A DNA stretch of 64,000 nucleotides from Paulinella micropora (lineage: Eukaryota > Cercozoa > Imbricatea > Euglyphida > Paulinellidae). How positions within the stretch are numbered: position 1 is the stretch's first letter; each line of letters begins with the position of its first letter. The notes beneath the pieces were generated by a model, which saw nothing but the letters and a program-made list of their open reading frames with translations, had not been told where the DNA came from and searched no databases. A program made the translations under genes and the position numbers. The DNA is taken from the NCBI GenBank assembly GCA_019918135.1, contig WBZZ01001392.1, forward strand, positions 42,501-106,500, written 5' to 3'. This document shows, piece by piece, positions 24,801 through 38,924 of the stretch.

Positions 24801-26187
24801 GCGTAAATATTAGGGCACACGCATGATGTGCATGTCTTGGTTGGATCGAGATCAAGATCAACCGACAGATGATGTATAAATAGAAGATAAGATAGCTATG
24901 TTATAGATAGAAGAAAATGACAAGTTGACAGGAAAACAGAAGATAGACATGCGATAGAGGAAGGCAGGGAGAATGAGCAATCCTTTCGAACGGACGAGGG
25001 AACACGTTTACCTGCCAGCGTGATACTGCCAGCTCGAGACTTGCTTCCCACACCACTCCGACCTTGAGAGTCTTATCGTCGAACTTTGCGCATTCTTCGA
25101 TCGGTTTGTATTTGAGAGTGTCTTTCATCTCGATGCAGCTGGTTTCGCCATAAGACCGCGACGTGAAGCCGGGAGGGCACCGTTTGCATTCTACAAGGCC
25201 TTGCTTGTCGCCGTAAAATGCTGGAGCACAAGCGAGGCATTCCAAACCGTCCCGGCCTTCCCGACCAACCGGGCACGCAACACAAGGCTTCAATGGCTGC
25301 GAATAGTCGCGCTGAGAACCCGGGGCGCAAACGCCTGAAACAGGGTCCATGAGGTTTAGTTGGTAGCCAACGTTAAACTCGGCTGAATAGTCTCTGGCAC
25401 TGGCAGAAACAAATCCTGCATGCAGGCCCTAGCAAACGAACAAAACCAAAGCATACTTTCGCAAGGCGACACATGCTTGAAACATAAAAACTATTCTCAA
25501 AGGATCCATATGCAGCCGAATCCTGATCGTTTCTGAGACCAATATACTAAATTCGAATTCCCGGGCTTAAAAGCGACTTTCATATCGTATCTACAAAAAA
25601 CTACGCAGAGCAATTTGCGTGAATTCCAAAAAAAATCATATCAACATCAAGATCGAGTCTGGGGCTAGCCACCCTGCAAATATGAGCTCCGAACTCCTCC
25701 TCGTTTGGACAAACCATGATTTATTCCGACAGGGGTGCGGAAATGGTGGGTGGGTGGGGGTGGGTGGGGGTGGGGTACACAATTTTCATTTTCCCCCTCC
25801 AGAGCACATGTGTACCGTCTGAGAAGCAGCGTCGAAATCCCGCATTCCCAAGAGCGGAATGATCGCGTTACTTGACACGTCCTCAGGGACGCCATTCATG
25901 ACTGTAAACGCCCACTCCGAGTACAGAGCTGAAGATGACTGCAGGGTGAAGCCGCTGTGGAATCGCTCGTTGATGATGGTAAAGGTGCCTGGCGGGTATA
26001 TTCCGTTGTTGATCAGGATGCGAATGGAATACGTGCGCGCAAACCTGCAAACACACCATATCTGCGTGATGCAAAGTCTTTCAGAGTGTGCGAATGCCTG
26101 GTGCCTGCGCAGCTGTACGCGAGACAGTGTGAGGGAATGTGTGAGTGACTCTGCGAAATAGATGACCACAACAGAATGGACAATTCA

Positions 26188-26219
<32 letters not shown>

Positions 26220-27683
26220 TGTGTGTGTGTGTATGTGTGTGTAGGTATGTTTGTGTATTGTGCACAGCGGGAAAAAAATATACCCGATGTCGCATGCACC
26301 GCTCGCCACCATGTGCACCGACTCGGTGTGACCTCCCGAGAACATGATTCGCCCAACCACCTCGTTCACGTCGATGCCCTGCTTGAAAAACTCGTAACGT
26401 TGCACATTCCAGCCCGCAAACGACTCTTTGTCTGTAGGGCACACCGTCAGGTTCCGCTCCTTGGTGATCTGCGACAGGTTGAAGATATCGGTGTGCTTGT
26501 CGGTCAAGCGAAATATGACGCCGCCTTGTCGCTTGTAGGCGCGCCCGTCGTAGTAGCGCACTACTGAGGCGATAACCTTGGCTTGGTATCGTTGATTGTA
26601 CTGCGCGTACACGCCCGAGTCCGTGAACGCAAACTGAACTGAGCCATTCTTGACAGCGACCGCCAGCTCTTCGAGCCGCATGGACTTCATCTGGAAGAAG
26701 CACTTGAAGCGGTTCATGTACGTGTTCAGCGTTTCTTCGAAGGTTGGGGACCAGCGGTTGATCGTAAAGTTCGCTGAGACCTCTGCCTGCTGCACACCGA
26801 CCGTCAGAGTGTTCTTGACGTAGTTCGAGCATCCAACGATCGGGTCGTAAAGCAGCCGATCTTGCTCCGGCAGACACTGCCGCTCTCCGAAGTTGTAGGT
26901 CACCTGTCCCTCTGGACAGCGCTGGCACTCGGTCTGGCCTGTCAAAGCGTTGGCAAAGCCAGGAGAGCACGGGCGGCAGGCGCCGATTCCGTCAAAGCTG
27001 TAGCGACCAGCATCGCAGTCCTTGCAGGGCTTCAGCGGCTTTGTGTTGTCGCGCTCGCGTCCGGGTGCGCAAACATGGGTCTCGTTGTTCATCAGATCCA
27101 GGTCGAAGTAAACATTCTCCTCCACAGCGTAGTTCCTGGGAGGGACAAAGCCTGCATGCAGGCCCTGTGCACAGTTACACCAACACGCATGTATGCTTAC
27201 ATGTCTTTGTGCAGCCGCATTTTCTGTCTGCTGCATGTTGCATAATTCGTTACATCCGTCCTTAGCACATCAACAAAATATGTGAACATAGTCGCGGATA
27301 TACCGTCATGGAAGCAGCGTCGAACTCCCGCATTCCAAAGAGCGGAATGATCGCGTTATTTGACACGTCCTCAGGGACGCCATTCATGACTGTAAACGCC
27401 CACTCCGAGTACAGAGCTGAAGATGACTCCAGGATGAAGCCGCTGTGGAATCGCTCATTGATGATGGTAAAGGTGCCTGGCGGGTATATTCCGTTGTTGA
27501 TCAGGATGCGAATGGAATACGTGCGCGCAAACCTGCAAGCACACCATATCTGCATGGTGAAAATGTAAAGTGTTTGCGAGTGTGCGGGTGTTCGCTTCTT
27601 TCGCAGCTTTGTGCAAGCAGCGTCTGAGAATGTGTGAGCGGTTTTGAATGACAGGTGCAATGATCCATCATAGGAGCGATTCG

Positions 27684-27728
<45 letters not shown>

Positions 27729-27813
27729 TGGCGTGTGTGTGTGTGTGTGTGTGTGGGTATGTGTGGGTATGTGTGTGTGTGTATGTGTGTGTGCGTGTGT
27801 GTGTGCGAGAGAG

Positions 27814-27875
<62 letters not shown>

Positions 27876-30800
27876 GAGTGAGTGTGCGTGCATGGCCGAG
27901 CATGTGTCTGTGTATGCCTGTGGGTATGCGTGCGTAAGTGTGTGTGCATGGTGCACAGCGACACAAAACATACCCGATGTCGCATGCACCGCTCGCCACC
28001 ATGTGCACCGACTCGGTGTGACCTCCCGAGAACACGATTCGCCCAAACACCTTGTTCACGTCGATGCCCTGCTTGAAGAACTCGTAACGTTGCACATTCC
28101 AGCCCGCAAACGACTCTTTGTCTGTAGGGCACACCGTCAGGTTCCGCTCCATGGTGATCTGCGACAGGTTGAAGATATCGGTGTGCTTGTCGGTCAAGCG
28201 AAATATGACGCCGCCTTGTTGCTTGTAGGCGCGCCCGTCGTAGTAGCGCACCACTGTGGCAATAGCCTTGGCTTGATAACGATACTTGTACTGCGCATAC
28301 ACGCCCGAGTCCGTGAACGCAAACTGCACTGAGCCATTCTTGACGGCGACCGCCAGCTCTTCAAGCCGCATGGATTTCATCTGGAAGAAGCACTTGAAGC
28401 GGTTCATGTACGCGTTCAGCGTTCCTTCGAAGGTTGGGGACCAGCGGTTGATCGTAAAGTTCGCTGAGACCTCTACCTGCTGCACACCGACTGTCAGAGT
28501 GTCGTTGACGTAGTTCGAGCATCCAACGATCGGGTCGTAAAGCAGCCGATCTCCTTCCGGCAGACACTGCCGCTCTCCGAAGTTGTAGGTCACCTCTCCC
28601 TCCGGACAGCGCTGGCACTCGGTCTGGCCTGTCAAAGCGTTGGCAAAGCCAGGAGAGCACGGGCGGCAGGCGCCGATTCCGTCAAAGCTGTAGCGACCAG
28701 CATCGCAGTCCTTGCAGGGCTTCAGCGGCTTTGTGTTGTCGCGCTCGCGTCCGGGTGCGCAAACATGGGTCTCGTTGTTCATCAGATCCAGGTCGTAGTA
28801 AACATTCTCCTCCGCAGCGTAGTCCCTGGGAGGGACAAAACCTGCATGCAGGCCCTGTGCACAGTTACACCAACACGCATGCATTTTTACTTGGCAACGT
28901 ACAGCCGCATTTTCTGTCTGCTGCATGTTGCATATTCGATACAAGCCTGCTTAGTACAATCAACAAAATCATGGATATAGTATTACCGTCTCGGCAGCAG
29001 CGTCGAACTCCCGCATTCCCAAGAGCGGAATGATCGCGTTGCTTGACACGTCCTCGGGAACGCCATTCATGACTGTAAACGCCCACTCCGAGTACAGAAC
29101 TGAAGATGACTGCAGGTTGAAGCCGCTGTGGAATCGCTCATTGATGATGGTAAAGGTGCCTGCCGGGTATATTCCGTTGTTGATCAGGATGCGAATGGAA
29201 TACGTGCGCGCAAACCTGCAAGCACATAGTGTCTGTGTGTAGAAAATGTAAAGTGTTTGGGACAGTGCGGCTTGTCCGCTGATTACGCAGTACATGTAAA
29301 TGTGTGGCTCTGAAAATAAATGACCAGCAAGCACGGAGCGATGAAGCGCTGTGCATTTGTTTGTGTATGTGTGTGTGTGTGTGTGTGTGCTATCTGTCTC
29401 TGTGTTTTGCTGAGCACGTATCACACGGGATGCAGCAGACGCAGTGCACACAGAGAGAAAAAAATATACCCGATGTCGCATGCACCGCTCGCCACCATGT
29501 GCACCGACTCGGTGTGACCTCCCGAGAACACGATTCGCCCAAACACCTCGTTCACGTCGATGCCCTGCTTGAAAAACTCGTAACGTTGCACATTCCAGCC
29601 CGCAAACGACTCTTTGTCTGTAGGGCACACCGTCAGGTTCCGCTCCATGGTGATCTGCGACAGGTTTTTAATATCGGTGTGCTTGTCGGTCAAGCGAAAT
29701 ATGACGCCGCCTTGTCGCTTGTAGGCGCGCCCGTCGTAGTAGCGCACCACTGTAGCAATAGCCTTGGCTTGATAACGATACTTGTACTGCGCATACACGC
29801 CCGAGTCCGTGAACGCAAACTGCACTGAGCCATTCTTGACGGCGATCGCCAGCTCTTCAAGCCGCATGGACTTCATCTGGAAGAAGCACTTGAAGCGGTT
29901 CATGTACGCGTTCAGCGTTCCTTCGAAGGTTGGGGACCAGCGGTTGATCGTAAAGTTCGCTGAGACCTCTACCTGCTGCACACCGACCGTCAGAGTGTTG
30001 TTGGTATAGTTCGAGCATCCCACGATCGGGTCGTAAAGCAGCCGATCTCCTTCCGACTGGCACTGCCGCTCTCCGAAGTTGTAGGTCAGCTGTCCTTCCG
30101 GACAGCGCTGGCACTTGGTCTGGCCTATCAAAGCGTTGGCATAGCCAGGAGAGCACGGGCGGCAGGCGCCGATTCCGTTCACACTGTAGCGACCAGCATC
30201 GCAGTCCTTGCAGGGCTTCAGCGGCTTCGTGTTGTCGCGCTCGCGTCCGGGTGCGCAAACATGGGTCTCACTGTTCATCAGATCCAGGTCGTAGTAAACA
30301 TTCTCCTCCACAGCGTAGTTCCTGGGAGGGACAAAGCCTGCATGCAAGCCCTGTGCACAGTTACACCAACGCGATGAACTATGATTACGTACTCGATACA
30401 ATCCTGTTTTCTCTGTCTGTGCATATTAAGCATTAAACATATTGTAAGTACCGAAAGACACTTGTAAGTGTAAAAATTGAGTATGTTCTCTATACAACGC
30501 AAGTAATACAAATACGTTTACGCCAGTCAAAAAGTACAACACATTTTTTTTCTTCCTGTTTTTTGGTGTTGTTGTTGTTGTTGTTGTTGTTGCTTGTTTA
30601 TTTGTTTTGTTTTGCTTTGAGTGTGTGTGTGTGTATGTGTCCTAATACAGGTTTTGGGTCATTCTGCACAATAAAGAATTAGAATCTGGGCTCACTGTCA
30701 ATCATAATATAAATGTTCATTATTTATCGATGTATTAAGATTATTTCTGCATATTTTTCATATATTTTCTGAAGTATGAGTCTGTGCCTTGTAGACTACT

Positions 30801-33800
30801 ACCCGGTAAGTCTGTTTTGTATGTCTTCTGTATAGTGCATGATTCGTTACATGCCTGCTTAGCAAATTCCAAGGATTGGTCAACACAGGCGTGGATATAC
30901 CGTCTTGGAAGCAGCGTCGAACTCCCGCATTCCCAAGAGCGGAATGATCGCGTTGCTTGACACGTCCTCGGGAACGCCATTCATGACTGTAAACGCCCAC
31001 TCCGAGTACAGGGCTGAAGATGACTGGAGGTTGAAGCCGCTGTGGGTCTGTTCATTGATGATGGTAAAGGTGCCCGGCGGGTATATTCCGTTGTTGATCA
31101 GGATGCGAATGGAATACGTGCGCGCAAACCTGCAAGCACACCGAGTCTTCGTGTTGGGGTGCTTTGGAGTATGCGTGTCCGATACTTGCGTAGCTGTGCG
31201 CGACCAGCCATGATGTGTATGGATGTGATTAGTTGTAAATCTGTGTGTATGCCTGTGAGTATGCGTGTGTGTTGGTGTGTTGTGCACAGAGAAAAGATAT
31301 ACCCGATGTCGCATGCACCGCTTGCCACCATGTGCACCGACTCGGTGTGACCTCCCGAGAACATGATTCGCCCAAACACCTCGTTCACGTCGATGCCCTG
31401 CTTGAAAAACTCGTAACGTTGCACATTCCAGCCCGCAAACGACTCTTTGTCTGTAGGGCACACCGTCAGGTTCCGCTCCTTGGTGATCTGCGACAGGTTG
31501 AAGATGTCGATGTGCTTGTTGGTCAAGCGAAACATGACGCCGCCTTGTCGCTTGTAGGCGCGCCCGTCGTAGTAGCGCACCACTGTGGCGATAGCCTTGG
31601 CTTGATAACGATACTTGTACTGCGCATACACGCCCGAGTCCGTGAACGCAAACTGCACTGAGCCATTCTTGACGGCGACCGCCAGCTCTTCGAGCCGCAT
31701 GGACTTCATCTGGAAGAAGCACTTGAAGCGGTTCATGTACGCGTTCAGCGTTTCTTCGAAGGTTGGGGACCAGCGGTTGATCGTATAGTTCGCTGAGACC
31801 TCTGCCTGCTGCACACCGACTGTCAGAGTGTCGTTGACGTAGTTCGAGCATCCCACGATCGGGTCGTAAAGCAGCCGATCTCCTTCCGGCAGACACTGCC
31901 GCTCTCCGAAGTTGTAGGTCACCTCTCCCTCCGGACAGCGCTGGCACTCGGTCTGGCCTGTCAACGCGTTGGCAAAGTTAGGAGAGCACGGGCGGCAGGC
32001 GCCGATTCCGTCAAAGCTGTAGCGACCAGCATCGCAGTCCTTGCAGGGCTTCAGCGGCTTTGTGTTGTCACGCTCGCGTCCGGGTTCGCAAACATGGGTC
32101 TCACTGTTCATCAGATCCAGGTCGTAGTAAACATTCTCCTCCACAGCGTAGTTCCTGGGAGGGACAAAGCCTGCATGCAGGCCCTGTGCACAGTTATGTT
32201 GCATAAGTGTAGATGTTCATACAGAATGCATCGCATTGCAAATAGGCAAGCACAGTCATGGATATACCGTCTTGGAAGCAGCGTCGAACTCCCGCATTCC
32301 CAAGAGCGGAATGATCGCGTTACTTGACACGTCCTCAGGGACGCCATGCATGACTGTAAACGCCCACTCCGAGTACAGAGCTGAAGATGACTGGAGGTTG
32401 AAGCCGCTGTGGAACTGTTCATTGATGATGGTAAAGGTGCCTGCCGGGTATATTCCGTTATTGATCAGGTTGCGAATGGAATACGTGCGCGCAAACCTGC
32501 AAACACACCATATCTGCGTGTTGAAACTGTAAAGCGCTCAGGTATTTGTGTGTCTCTGAACACAAGTAACAAGCGATGAATTGAGCGATTCGTAAGTGTG
32601 TGTGTGTATTGGCGTGGCGTGTGTATGTGGGTGGGTGGGGAGGAAGGGCGGGGGGGGGGGGGGGGGGGGGATGGGTGTGTTTGTGTGTGTGTCTGCGTGC
32701 GTGGCCGAGCATGTGTCACACAGCTAGCAACAGTCGAGTACAAACAGAGAAAAGATATACCCAATGTCACATGCACCGCTCGCCACCATGTGCACCGACT
32801 CGGTGTGACCTCCCGAGAACACGATTCGTCCAAACACCTTGTTCACGTCGATGCCCTGCTTGAAAAACTCGTAACGCTGCACATTCCAGCCCGCAAACGA
32901 CTCTTTGTCTGTAGGGCACACCGTCAGGTTCCGCTCCATGGTGATCTGCGACAGGTTGAAGATATCGGTGTGCTTGTCGGTCAAGCGAAATATGACGCCG
33001 CCTTGTCGCTTGTAGGCGCGCCCGTCGTAGTAGCGCACCACTGTAGCAATAGCCTTGGCTTGATAACGATACTTGTACTGCGCATACACGCCCGAGTCCG
33101 TGAACGCAAACTGCACTGAGCCATTCTTGACGGCGATCGCCAGCTCTTCAAGCCGCATGGACTTCATCTTGAAGAAGCACTGGAAGCGGTTCATGTACGC
33201 GTTCAGCGTTCCTTCGAAGGTTGGGGACCAGCGGTTGATCGTAAAGTTCGCTGAGACCTCTACCTGCTGCACACCGACTGTCAGAGTGTCGTTGACGTAG
33301 TTCGAGCATCCAACGATCGGGTCGTAAAGCAGCCGATCTCCTTCCGGCAGACACTGCCGCTCTCCGAAGTTGTAGGTCACCTCTCCCTCCGGACAGCGCT
33401 GGCACTCGGTCTGGCCTGTCAAAGCGTTGGCAAAGCCAGGAGAGCACGGGCGGCAGGCGCCGATTCCGTCAAAGCTGTAGCGACCAGCATCACACTCCTT
33501 GCAGGGCTTCAGCGGCTTTGCGTTGTCTCTCTCCCATCCAGGTTTGCAGGCGCTTGTAGCTGGATTCATGAGGTTCAATTGAAAGATGACGTTTTGTGAC
33601 TTTGAGAAGTCGAAAGTGGTTTGGAAGCCCAGGTGCTTTCCCGCAATCGCTGCTATGTCGTCGTCAAAAACGTGCAGAAGGGGGATCAGGATAAGCTTCG
33701 AGATTTCTTCCGGTACACCAGGCATGACTGCCAAGGGCCATTCGCTGTACAACGGCGTGGATACTTTGAGATGGAAGTTGCTGTAGTTCTGTTCATTGAT

Positions 33801-35288
33801 GATGGCAAAGTCGCTCGGTGTGTAGGTATTATTACGGCTCATTTCTTCCAAGGTGTTGGTGCTGGCCATGCCCACGTCACATTCGCCATCCATCACCATG
33901 CGCACTGATTCTTCGTGGCTGTTTGAGAACTTGATGGTTTTGAACACGCTTTTGAGATCGATCTCTTGGTTGAAGAAGCTAAACCATTGGATCTGGTAGC
34001 CCGTGAAAGAGTCTGCATTCACGGCGCAGAGCGTCAGGTCGCCATTTGCGCTGGCACTTGCGACCTCCTGCAGCGTCGTGAAGGTGTGATTCTTCGTACC
34101 ACTTTTCTTGCGAAAGGTGACGCCACCCATCCGAGCAGTAACGGAGCCTTGGTAGTAACGCAGAACGGCGGCAATCGCCTCCATGTGGTAGCGGTACTTC
34201 ATGATGTTATATAAGCCAGGATCCAGGAAACCAAAGTGAATGGTCCTGTTCTCTACGGCTTTCGTAAAGTTGCCCCAGTTCAACACCTCCATACGAGTGT
34301 AGCAGTCGTATCGATTCATGAACTTGTTGAGCGCATCTTCAAAGGTCGGCGCCCACTGCGCACGAACAGCGGCTGCATCCAACGTCTGCAGGACTCCGAA
34401 AACCAGCGTCTTGTTCGGGTAGTCAGCGCATGCCTCGACTTTCTCGTACGCAACCTCCTCGTGTGGCACACATACAAGAGATCCATCTTGGAAGGTTGAG
34501 TAGCCCTGAGCGCAGCGCAGGCACGAGGTGGCTCCCGGTTTACTGTTGTAATACCTAAACGCACACACGAGCGCACACGCGCAAACTGTAGCCAACATTT
34601 TGCCCCTGATTCTGCCACACAAAATCACAGAATATGGGCTCACAAGACAAGGCACAAAAAACGACGTGTGCAGTCACAAGTGAGGAGGTAGAATTCAAGG
34701 CAACAGAGACGAACCTTGGTGGGCACAGGAGGCACGGAGTGTCGCCCTTGGGCGAGTAAGAGCCGGCAGGACACGGGTCGCACAGATGAAGGCCTGTTTT
34801 GCCTCGCTGATAACCTGCGGGACAGCGCCCGTCACCGTAAAAGTCCAATTGGTACTCCATCAAAGCGACCTGCAGCAACAAGCAGTCCACGTTCGTGCCT
34901 TCGCTCAAGCTCGCTTGCATGCATGTATTGAGTAAGGACCTCTGTGTAATCCTCAGGAAAATCGAAGCCTGCATGATGGCCTGCGTAAAGCAACAGAAAG
35001 AGACCAGTAAGTACTACCTCAAGAAGAAAAAGAGAAAGAATAAAACGTAGGAAAATTCCAGGAAGGAAGAAAAAAACACAGTTAAGACATGCATTCACTG
35101 ATTTATAGCATGGATGTCCTCTCTAATCTCTTATTGTTGATGTCGCTTCTGCTATCCGGGTGTGTGCGTCCTGACCGGTAGTAGCGGCAGTGGAGTGTTC
35201 ATCCATACCGATCAGACCCGCTTGGATCCGAGAAGCCAACTCATCAGAAAGGTGCGGCAACGCAATCACACCCCACTGCAAGGCAATG

Positions 35289-35332
<44 letters not shown>

Positions 35333-36859
35333 GCAAAAAAAACGTATGAAGTCGCACCATACGCAGACGCACACGAATGGTACCCAAACACATTCTGGTA
35401 ATGCACATATCAAGCCACGGAGACTTGGACAAGGCTTTACCTCGGGGTAAGGACGTGTGCTATTTCCTTGACCTGCAATCTCCTCCCCAATGATCGCCCA
35501 AGTATCGATTGGGATCCTCGGCCCGGAAATCTCACTGACAGAGTTGTTCACCCGCTCCAGCACGCCCGTTTCCACAGCCCCCACGTGACAGCTGCCGTTC
35601 TTGACGCTCTCCAGCACCTCGTCGTGGCTGCTGCAGCGCGTGATGCCGCCAGTAAAGATGTCCTCGAGCCGCTTGCCGGTTCTCAACATGCTTTCCAGTT
35701 GCTGACAAGGGAACAGAAGGACGGTTGCTTGAAAGACTCTTGCAAATACTTGAAATATTTTGAGATCGACATGAAATGCATAATAAAATCTCACTGTAAT
35801 CTAGATGTGCTTTACCTGGATTTGAAAACCCGAGAACGAGTCGTTGGCCAGGGAGCACAGCTGTACATTCTGTAACACAGCGCAAACAAATGAAAAGAAA
35901 TTAAGTAAAATTAAAGAAACAAATGAAAACAAAAGAAAAAAAGTTAGGACCATCAAAATCAAACAAAACACAGAACCACACAAAAAATCAGTACAACAAC
36001 AACAACAAACTTCATGGGGCATAAGACAAAATTAACCGGTCATTCCTGACATTTTTGCTTGTTCAAACTGTGTATTGAGCTTACCGCAGTCTTGATGGTA
36101 TTGTTGAGGTCACTCCAGCTCACCAAGTTTGTGTTGTCGTTCATACGACGCACCTAACCAGAACCAAACACGCATAGAGGAATATGAGGAAAAGATATTC
36201 ATACATACATACATACAAAACACAGGCTTCTACATGAACAGGCATCCTAAGCTTCATTCTGCGCTTGAAGACACAAGTCGCGTTCTGAGTCACTGCCGCC
36301 CGCCACCACGACATGCCAACACGTAACAGCCACTGCCATCAGCCAAGCTTTCTAGTACAGACTCGCCATTTCTGCCGCGAGCCAAGCTCCCGCTCGTCAG
36401 TCGGTCCATCCTTGCACACTTATCTGCCCATGCACCTCTCAACCCCAGTCTGAACAAACGAGAGGGAGCGAGAACTGCATGCTTTCTACCAGCCCAGCCC
36501 TACTGCAGCAAAAGAGAACAAGCGCCACCTGCCCATGCCCCCCCAGCCTACCACAATATTTGTCTGCTGCAGTCATGTGGAAATGTAACGATTACCAAAA
36601 CATTAAGAGCAGCAACAGCAGCAGCAGCAACACTAAAAACAGCACCGAAGTTGACACTGTGGATGCAGTGTTTTTTTGCTGTGGGAGGTTACCAGCACGC
36701 CCGCTAGGTGGCTTGACACCACCCCCGACTGCAAATCCCGAATGGTAGCCAACACGCTGATGTTAGGGTACAGGCGATGGAAGCCAGCCACAATGTCTGA
36801 AACAGCCAAGGGCCACAACACCAAAAGCTTACACGACAGTGTACAAGGAGCACGATCAC

Positions 36860-36912
<53 letters not shown>

Positions 36913-37256
36913 GATCGTATCTCACACATACCATTTGAAATAAATGTCCCATACGCACCCCTTTTACCGGAGTCTAATGAGTCAAACTACTCACCGTATT
37001 CCCGGTGTTACATATTCTACCCTGTATTCTTACTATATTTATACATCATAATCATCCTTTTCTGTCTATTTCTCTCTTTCTCTTTCTCTTTCTTATTCTA
37101 TCCCCTTTTCTTCTCTCTATCTCCTCTTTCTCTCGATATATATTATAAAAAACATATACTCTCTCTCTCAACCTCTCTCTCTCTTCTCTCTCTCTCTCTC
37201 ATCTCTCTTCCTCTTTCTCTCTCTCTCTCTCTCTCTTTCTACGTTGGTGAGGGGCG

Positions 37257-37289
<33 letters not shown>

Positions 37290-37441
37290 TGTGTGTGTGT
37301 GTGTGTGCGTGTGTGTGTGTGTGTATGTGCGTGTGTGTGCGTGTGTGTGCGTGTGTGTGCGTGTGTGTGCGTGTGTGTGCGTGTGTGTGCGTGTGTGTGC
37401 GTGTGTGTGCGTGTGTGTGCGTGTGTGCGTGTGTGTGCGCG

Positions 37442-37507
<66 letters not shown>

Positions 37508-38297
37508 GAAGCTTGCCTGGGCTGACAAAACCAACGTCCACTAATGCCTGATCTGGGTTCGTCAGGGAATTCGTTAATTTCTTCGCACACACAAATTACA
37601 AAACCAAATGTTAAGCACGATTGGATGTGCGGGCATTGTTTCAAAACAGCGACTGGCAGACCGTTTGCATCTGGGAATGAGAATAAGGCACCATTTCCAC
37701 CCCGCCTTGGCAGCCATAGCGCTTCATGAAGTTCGACAGCTACCACCGACAAAGAACGAAAGAATCTGTCGTCTTGGTTGCGAGCGGTGAAGAGGATTTC
37801 GTGGCCATACGTGTGTGTCGTGGCCAAATGTGTGTGTCGTGACCATACGGTGTGTGTGTGTGTGTGTGTGCTGAGTCAGAGCAGTGGCGGCAGTGAGGTG
37901 ACTTGTTTTTCATTCCTCTTCCTTTTCCTCTTTCCTCTCTCCTGCTACTTTCTTCTACCTTCTTCCTTCTTTCATCTTTCTGGCGGTATTGTGCGTGCAT
38001 AGGTGTGTAAGGGGCTAGGGAGGTTGGTGTGTGTAAGGGGGGGGGGGGGGGGGGGGGGGGTGTGCGATGCGTGTCTATTAGTGGAGATATCTAGTATGCA
38101 TTGAATGGTAGACTCACATATTGTCCAAAAGTTGCATTGAGAGTTTGGATAGTCAATGCAGCCGTGACTTCATACTTGACGCCCAGCTTCAACGCCCTCC
38201 CATTTAGATTTGAGCATTGAGCCAGAGACGAGGAACCAGAAAGGTGGTTGGCTGATATCGACGCCAGTGCGACGACAAGACACCAAAAAACTGCCAT
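21159..38297 (-). CDS. Giant class C GPCR with eight PhnD-like extracellular domains (minus copy, A)
   Basis: Predicted cell-surface receptor, 3,597 residues. Exons in order on the minus strand: 38297-38118, 37739-37662, 37580-37517, 36796-36693, 36153-36085, 35869-35816, 35701-35441, 35275-35176, 34980-34940, 34869-34715, 34554-32761, 32496-32268, 32183-31303, 31129-30901, 30350-29470, 29215-28987, 28854-27974, 27532-27304, 27164-26284, 26044-25816, 25428-25012, 24798-24277, 24126-23974, 23817-23595, 23452-22370, 22240-22140, 21884-21159. All splice phases close and the sum divides by three. Seen: a signal peptide ([16 protein letters not shown]), eight PhnD-type domains each with a (D/E)SFxG loop, cysteine-rich spacers, seven helices and a Ser/Pro-rich tail. 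The start codon (CAAATGG context) is conserved in both copies. PhnD proteins bind phosphonates or phosphate esters, so a phosphorus-containing ligand is plausible, but that is inference. Compared with copy B it has two extra residues in exon 21 and 73 extra in the tail. No transcript evidence is available. Confidence 0.85.
22370..23452 (-). other. Seven-helix (class C GPCR) exon of copy A
   Basis: A single exon encodes a last Cys-rich piece ([17 protein letters not shown]), all seven helices and the start of the tail. Class C hallmarks are visible: the [11 protein letters not shown] stretch at helix 3 (compare FSKTWRVHAIF in GABA-B receptors), a Cys before helix 3 (WVCSLRWW) and one in extracellular loop 2 (VHACDIS) able to form the family disulfide, and [12 protein letters not shown] at helix 7. 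The predicted protein matches the copy B exon residue for residue as far as I can read. Confidence 0.92.
25816..32183 (-). repeat. Array of four two-exon PhnD cassettes, copy A (domains 4-7)
   Basis: Four tandem cassettes: 32183-30901, 30350-28987, 28854-27304 and 27164-25816. Each has an 881-base exon (cysteine-rich spacer plus most of a PhnD domain) and a 229-base exon (the last strand-helix part). The intron always falls in the same Gly codon of CDIGF. Each cassette starts and ends in phase 0 and encodes 370 residues. Introns inside the cassettes are full of CA, CT/GA and G runs. Confidence 0.9.
27684..27873. repeat. Compound CT / TA / GT / GA microsatellite in a cassette intron
   Basis: Within the domain 6 intron of copy A: (CT)n, then (TA)n, then (GT)n with variants, then a long (GA)n. 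Frames through it are artefacts. Domain 3 and domain 6 introns of copy B hold related but differently sized runs. Confidence 0.9.
32650..32670. repeat. Poly-G run in the domain 3 intron of copy A
   Basis: About 20 G in a row within the intron 32497-32760. Copy B has a quite different intron at this place (44704-45156), see findings. Confidence 0.85.
37257..37505. repeat. (GT)n plus ~62 G run, intron of domain 1, copy A
   Basis: A long GT/GC-T microsatellite followed by about 62 consecutive G, inside the intron after exon 3. In copy B the same place holds only about 15 C (read on the plus strand) and a short CA run (40179-40233). Length here may be unreliable. Confidence 0.9.
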
Positions 38298-38563
38298 TTG
38301 TCAGCACTGACACTCGTGAAAGAATTTTCACGTACCTAAGAGGCAAAAACTCAAATGGTGCATCATATGGGAGTCTTGTGGGGATCTTTGCCCACCCCCC
38401 CCCCCAATTTTGTGGTGGTTTGTTTGCGTGTTTGTTTGTTTATCTGTTGTTTTGTTTGTTTATCTGTTGTTTGTTCTTGTTTTGTTTGTTTCCTGGAGGG
38501 AAGGCGGAAATTGAAGCCAATGCTATTCCGAGAAGAAAGCTTGGTCAGATTCCAAACACTTTC

Positions 38564-38668
38564 AAAAGCATCCGGTATAACGGCCATGACATGAGAAAGC
38601 ATCCAGTATCATGGCCATGAGAAAGCATCCAGTATCATGGCCATGAGAAAGCATCCAGTATGAGAAAG
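38564..38668. repeat. 26 bp tandem repeat in the palindrome centre
   Basis: The unit ATGAGAAAGCATCCAGTATC plus ATGGCC repeats at 38591 and 38617, with partial units on both sides. A second repeat, a ~40 base block containing GGGAAAGGCATTCAGAGG, occurs at about 38695 and 38807. Confidence 0.85.
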
Positions 38669-38924
38669 CCCGCTTTTCTTGAAATAAAGTGCTTGGTTGG
38701 GAAAGGCATTCAGAGGGATTTTGCGGATGGCCTCGCGTGGTCGAAGCACATGAAATCCCGCGGAATGAAAATCCGTTTCTCGCGAGGACGGTGAAGAGTT
38801 CTTTGTGGTTGGGAAAGGCATTCAGAGGAGTTTTGCGGATGGCCTCGTGTCAGTTTTCCCACCACAAGGAATGGAAGGATTCCCGGTCTGCAAAATTCCC
38901 AGAGCGCCAAAAGAAGTTCTGTTT

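Larger units (their letters stand above)
20281..38520 (-). repeat. Left arm of an ~18 kb inverted repeat
   Basis: The reverse complement of this arm matches 39245-56932 along its whole length: the 3' flank, all 27 exons and the introns of the receptor gene, and about 200 bases upstream of the start codon. Coding exons are nearly identical between arms; the exon with the seven helices appears identical at protein level over 361 codons. Differences lie mainly in microsatellite lengths, a tandem repeat in the tail exon and the composition of some cassettes. The left limit is where the match to GTCACGTT at 56925-56932 ends. Confidence 0.9.

Noticed and set aside
27648-27881. Frames of Ser-Leu, Arg-Glu or Cys-Val repeats in cassette introns
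   Set aside because: Translations of CT, GA and GT microsatellites.
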